Shown piece after piece: positions 61,377 to 64,000 of a DNA stretch of 64,000 bases; the first letter of the stretch is position 1, and every line of letters starts with the position of its first letter. The position numbers and the translations under genes are program-made. The notes beneath the pieces are model-generated. The model was given only the letters and a program-made list of their open reading frames with translations. It was not told the DNA's origin and made no database searches. This DNA is from Klebsiella pneumoniae (lineage in GTDB: Bacteria > Pseudomonadota > Gammaproteobacteria > Pseudomonadales > UBA5518): assembly GCA_945862145.1 (NCBI GenBank), contig CAMAXE010000011.1, positions 1 through 64,000 of the forward strand, in the 5' to 3' direction.

Positions 61377-62843
61377 TCATCGCGGCAAAATACTCACTCC
61401 CATCAGGTACTCGTCCACGGCCTGGGCGGCCTGGCGGCCCTCACGGATGGCCCAGACCACCAGGGATTGACCGCGTCGCATGTCACCGGCCGCAAAGACC
61501 TTGTCGACACTGGTGCGGTAGGCAGAACTGCCCTCGGTGGACGCGGCCGCGTTGGCGCGCGGATCGGACTTGACGCCAAACGCCTGCAGGATGGTCTGCA
61601 CGGGGCTCGCGAAACCCATCGCAAACAACACCAGATCTGCGGGCAGTGTCTGCTCGGAGCCGGGCACCTCGACGAACTTGCCGTCCTGCATTTCGACATT
61701 CACCGTCCGAATGCCGTTCACCCGGCCGTCTGCGCCGACAAACTCCTTGGTGGAGACGGCGAAAACCCGCTCGCAGCCCTCCTGATGGCTGCTGGATGTA
61801 CGCAACTTGTAGGGCCAGTAGGGCCAGGTGAGGGCCTTGTCCTCGTGCTCCGGCGGCATGGGCATCACCTCGAACTGGGTGACGCTCTGGGCGCCGTGGC
61901 GATTGGATGTCCCCACGCAGTCCGAGCCGGTATCACCGCCGCCGATCACGATCACGTGCTTGCCGGCGGCGGATATCTGCCCGGCCACGGCATCGCCGGC
62001 TACGGTGCGGTTCTGCTGCGCCAGGAACTCCATCGCAAAATGCAAGCCCGCAAGCTCGCGCCCCGGGGCCGGCAGATCGCGCGGCTGTTCGGCTCCACCG
62101 GCGAGCAGCACCGCGTCAAAACCCTCGAGCAGCGATGCTGCGGAGACGGTCTCGGTCGAGAGATTCGCCACCTTTGTGCCATCGGGCATGCCCCCGACCA
62201 ACACGCCGCTGCGGAAAACCACGCCTTCTGCCTCCATCTGCGCCACGCGACGGTCGATATGGATCTTCTCGAGCTTGAAGTCGGGAATGCCGTAGCGCAT
62301 GAGCCCACCGATGCGGTCGTTCTTCTCGAACACCGTGACATCGTGCCCCGCCCGCGCAAGTTGCTGCGCGGCCGCGAGCCCGGCCGGGCCGGAGCCCACC
62401 ACCGCCACGCGCTTGCCCGTCTTGTGCGACGGCGGCTGCGGCACCACCCAGCCCTGCTCCCAGGCCTCGTCGATGATCTTGCGCTCGATCGACTTGATGC
62501 CAACCGCTACGTCGTTCCAGTTGAGCGTGCAGGCCGCCTCGCAGGGGGCTGGACAGATGCGCCCCGTGACCTCGGGGAAGTTGTTGGTGGAGTGCAGCAC
62601 CGCGATGGCATTGCGGTAATCACCCCGGTAGACGAGGTCGTTGAAATCCGGGATCACGTTGTTGACCGGACAGCCGCTGTTGCAGAAAGGCGTGCCGCAA
62701 TCCATGCAACGGACGCTCTGCTGCTTTGCGTCCACATCCTCAAGCGTGATCACGAACTCCTTGTAATTGCGCAGCCGCTCCGGCACCGGCTCGTAGTGCT
62801 CGTTTACGCGCCCGAACTCCAGAAAACCCGTTACCTTGCCCAT
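61377..62843 (-). CDS. gltD: Glutamate synthase small subunit GltD
   Basis: NADPH-oxidising subunit of GOGAT, which with GltB makes two glutamates from glutamine and 2-oxoglutarate. The 488-residue protein has the N-terminal iron-sulfur Cys motifs [14 protein letters not shown] and [15 protein letters not shown]-binding [20 protein letters not shown], and an NADPH-binding region [18 protein letters not shown]. It is 99 bases downstream of gltB. Confidence 0.97.
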   Translation of the reverse strand: MGKVTGFLEFGRVNEHYEPVPERLRNYKEFVITLEDVDAKQQSVRCMDCGTPFCNSGCPVNNVIPDFNDLVYRGDYRNAIAVLHSTNNFPEVTGRICPAPCEAACTLNWNDVAVGIKSIERKIIDEAWEQGWVVPQPPSHKTGKRVAVVGSGPAGLAAAQQLARAGHDVTVFEKNDRIGGLMRYGIPDFKLEKIHIDRRVAQMEAEGVVFRSGVLVGGMPDGTKVANLSTETVSAASLLEGFDAVLLAGGAEQPRDLPAPGRELAGLHFAMEFLAQQNRTVAGDAVAGQISAAGKHVIVIGGGDTGSDCVGTSNRHGAQSVTQFEVMPMPPEHEDKALTWPYWPYKLRTSSSHQEGCERVFAVSTKEFVGADGRVNGIRTVNVEMQDGKFVEVPGSEQTLPADLVLFAMGFASPVQTILQAFGVKSDPRANAAASTEGSSAYRTSVDKVFAAGDMRRGQSLVVWAIREGRQAAQAVDEYLMGVSILPR

Positions 62844-62872
62844 GTCTCTTCACCCTTACGATATCTGCATTC

Positions 62873-62910
62873 TGTGGGAGCGGCCCGTGACGGTGACCGC
62901 TTGCAACCCG
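62873..62910 (-). repeat. REP-like GTGGGAGCGG element between gltB and gltD
   Basis: TGTGGGAGCGGCC begins at 62873 and is followed by a GC-rich tract with short complementary arms (GCGG near 62879 and CCGC at 62897). The opening resembles the core of pseudomonad REP palindromes. Only one copy was noticed in this window, so the REP assignment is tentative. Confidence 0.3.
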
Positions 62911-62942
62911 CCGCCGTGGCGCGGGCTTCCTCCAATCGGCAC

Positions 62943-64000
62943 TCAGGCGCTGGCCACCTGCTTTCGCTCCACGGCTGCGGCGTTCAATTCCGCCAGCGCA
63001 CGGCGATACTCGTTGGGGAATACCTTGACGAACATCTCGCGTGCTTCGCTCCACTTGTCGAGCAGTTCACGCGCCCGCAGCGAACCGGTCCAGCGGTGAT
63101 GCTGCTCGAGCAACGAACGCAGCAGATCCTCGTCGCGCTGCCCCTTGTGCCACACCGCCCGCTCCACGATGGCCTCCTGCGCCTCGGCTTCGAGCACGGG
63201 CTCGAGCGAGACCATCGCCGTATTGCAGCGGCTGGCGAAACTGCCGTCCTCGTCGTAGACGTAGGCAACACCGCCCGACATGCCCGCGGCGAAGTTGCGG
63301 CCGGTCTCGCCCAGCACCACCACCGTGCCGCCGGTCATGTACTCGCAGCCGTGGTCGCCGGTGCCCTCGACGACCGTGGTAGCACCCGATAGCCGCACCG
63401 CGAAGCGCTCGCCCGCAACACCGCGGAAAAACGCCTCGCCGCTGGTCGCGCCGTAGAGCACGGTATTGCCGACGATGATGTTCTCGGTAGAGTCACCGCG
63501 AAAATCGATGCTCGGGCGCACGATCAGCCTGCCGCCGGAGAGTCCCTTGCCCGTGTAGTCGTTGGCGTCCCCGATCAGGTAGAGCGTGATGCCGGATGCG
63601 AGGAACGCACCAAAACTCTGCCCGCCGGTGCCCTCCAGCTGGATGAAAATGGTCTGGTCGGGCAGGCCTTCCGGCCGGTGACGCATCAACTCGCCCGAGA
63701 GCATCGCGCCCACTGTGCGGTTTACGTTGCGCGTCTGGTGCAGGATCTGTACGCGCTCGCCGCGCAGGATCGCGGGCTGGCAGCGCTCGATCAGGAAATT
63801 GTCGAGTGCCTTGTCGAGACCGTGATCCTGGGTGTCGATCTGGCGCCGTGGCACGTCCGCGGGAACATCCGGACGGTAAAACACGCGGCTGAAATCCAGG
63901 CCGCCCGCTTTCCAGTGTTCAATGCCCTTGCGGGTGTCGAGCAGGTCGGAGCGCCCGATCAAGTCGTCGAAACGGCGAATGCCGAGCTGCGCCATGATCT
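62943..64000 (-). CDS. gltB: Glutamate synthase large subunit GltB, C-terminal part cut by the window edge
   Basis: About 352 C-terminal residues of the roughly 1,500-residue GOGAT alpha subunit. The visible part includes the end of the synthase domain ([18 protein letters not shown]) and the GltB C-terminal beta-helix with its Gly-rich repeats ([74 protein letters not shown]). The amidotransferase and FMN domains lie beyond 64000. It is upstream of gltD in the same operon. Confidence 0.96.
   Translation of the reverse strand, partial: IMAQLGIRRFDDLIGRSDLLDTRKGIEHWKAGGLDFSRVFYRPDVPADVPRRQIDTQDHGLDKALDNFLIERCQPAILRGERVQILHQTRNVNRTVGAMLSGELMRHRPEGLPDQTIFIQLEGTGGQSFGAFLASGITLYLIGDANDYTGKGLSGGRLIVRPSIDFRGDSTENIIVGNTVLYGATSGEAFFRGVAGERFAVRLSGATTVVEGTGDHGCEYMTGGTVVVLGETGRNFAAGMSGGVAYVYDEDGSFASRCNTAMVSLEPVLEAEAQEAIVERAVWHKGQRDEDLLRSLLEQHHRWTGSLRARELLDKWSEAREMFVKVFPNEYRRALAELNAAAVERKQVASA

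Noticed and set aside
61467-63392. 641-codon open frame antisense to gltD and gltB
   Set aside because: It runs opposite two secure GOGAT genes and has no recognisable domain.

Overview
The window is GC-rich chromosomal DNA from a flagellated gammaproteobacterium. The evidence is a cheZ gene (a beta/gamma-proteobacterial trait), an flhF/fleN pair of the kind that places polar flagella, Pseudomonas-like blocks fliEFGHIJ and fliKLMNOPQR, full-length pntAB, and the tesA/ybbA-ybbP arrangement known from E. coli. A WS/DGAT, a DUF1214-like protein with a sulfotransferase, DUF885 and HsaA-like genes would suit a marine or hydrocarbon/lipid-using lineage, but genus cannot be assigned from sequence alone.

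Positions 1-25,700 hold a flagellar and chemotaxis regulon, nearly all on the minus strand. Reading with transcription it runs fliE-fliF-fliG-fliH-fliI-fliJ, cheY-cheZ-cheA-cheW-STAS-cheD-cheB, fliK, fliL-fliM-fliN-fliO-fliP-fliQ-fliR, flhB, flhA, flhF and the first codons of fleN. Good GG-N10-GC (sigma-54) promoter matches lie before fliE, fliK, fliL and flhA. The chemotaxis block sits between fliJ and fliK. A plus-strand pair, a Spy/CpxP-like periplasmic protein and the soluble transhydrogenase sthA, splits fliR from flhB. A YcgR-like PilZ gene at 28.0 kb has an apparent sigma-28 promoter, so it probably belongs to the same motility programme.

Positions 25,855-37,815 carry housekeeping and lipid genes: ttcA, mdh, ycgR-like, the ybbP/ybbA ABC pair divergent from tesA, bioA, an SRPBCC protein, a zeta-class GST (maiA), a wax-ester synthase/DGAT, folE and a PPOX-fold protein. 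Positions 37,840-45,400 carry an HsaA-like flavin monooxygenase, glycerate 2-kinase, an SMP-30 lactonase with a phosphoribosyltransferase, queE/queC, and a tight operon of a Rap1a/Tai-like secreted protein, a one-TM miniprotein and an NCS1 permease.

Positions 45,385-55,205 hold DUF1653, the DUF1214-like/sulfotransferase pair, a DUF885 peptidase-like protein, an alpha/beta hydrolase and glcDEF (glycolate to glyoxylate; the glycerate kinase about 11 kb away could work downstream). Positions 55,206-55,731 contain tRNA-Ala(GGC) with promoter and terminator, plus a decayed second copy of its 3' end and terminator. An SDR, gltX, pntB/pntA, gltD and the 3' part of gltB complete the window. Both transhydrogenase types (sthA and pntAB) are present.

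No CRISPR array, insertion sequence, prophage, rRNA or known defence island was seen. Nothing in the window is a clearly new system. The best leads are a CheD whose catalytic His position is Gln, the Rap1a/mini-TM/NCS1 operon, the DUF1214-like/sulfotransferase pair and the tRNA-Ala duplication.
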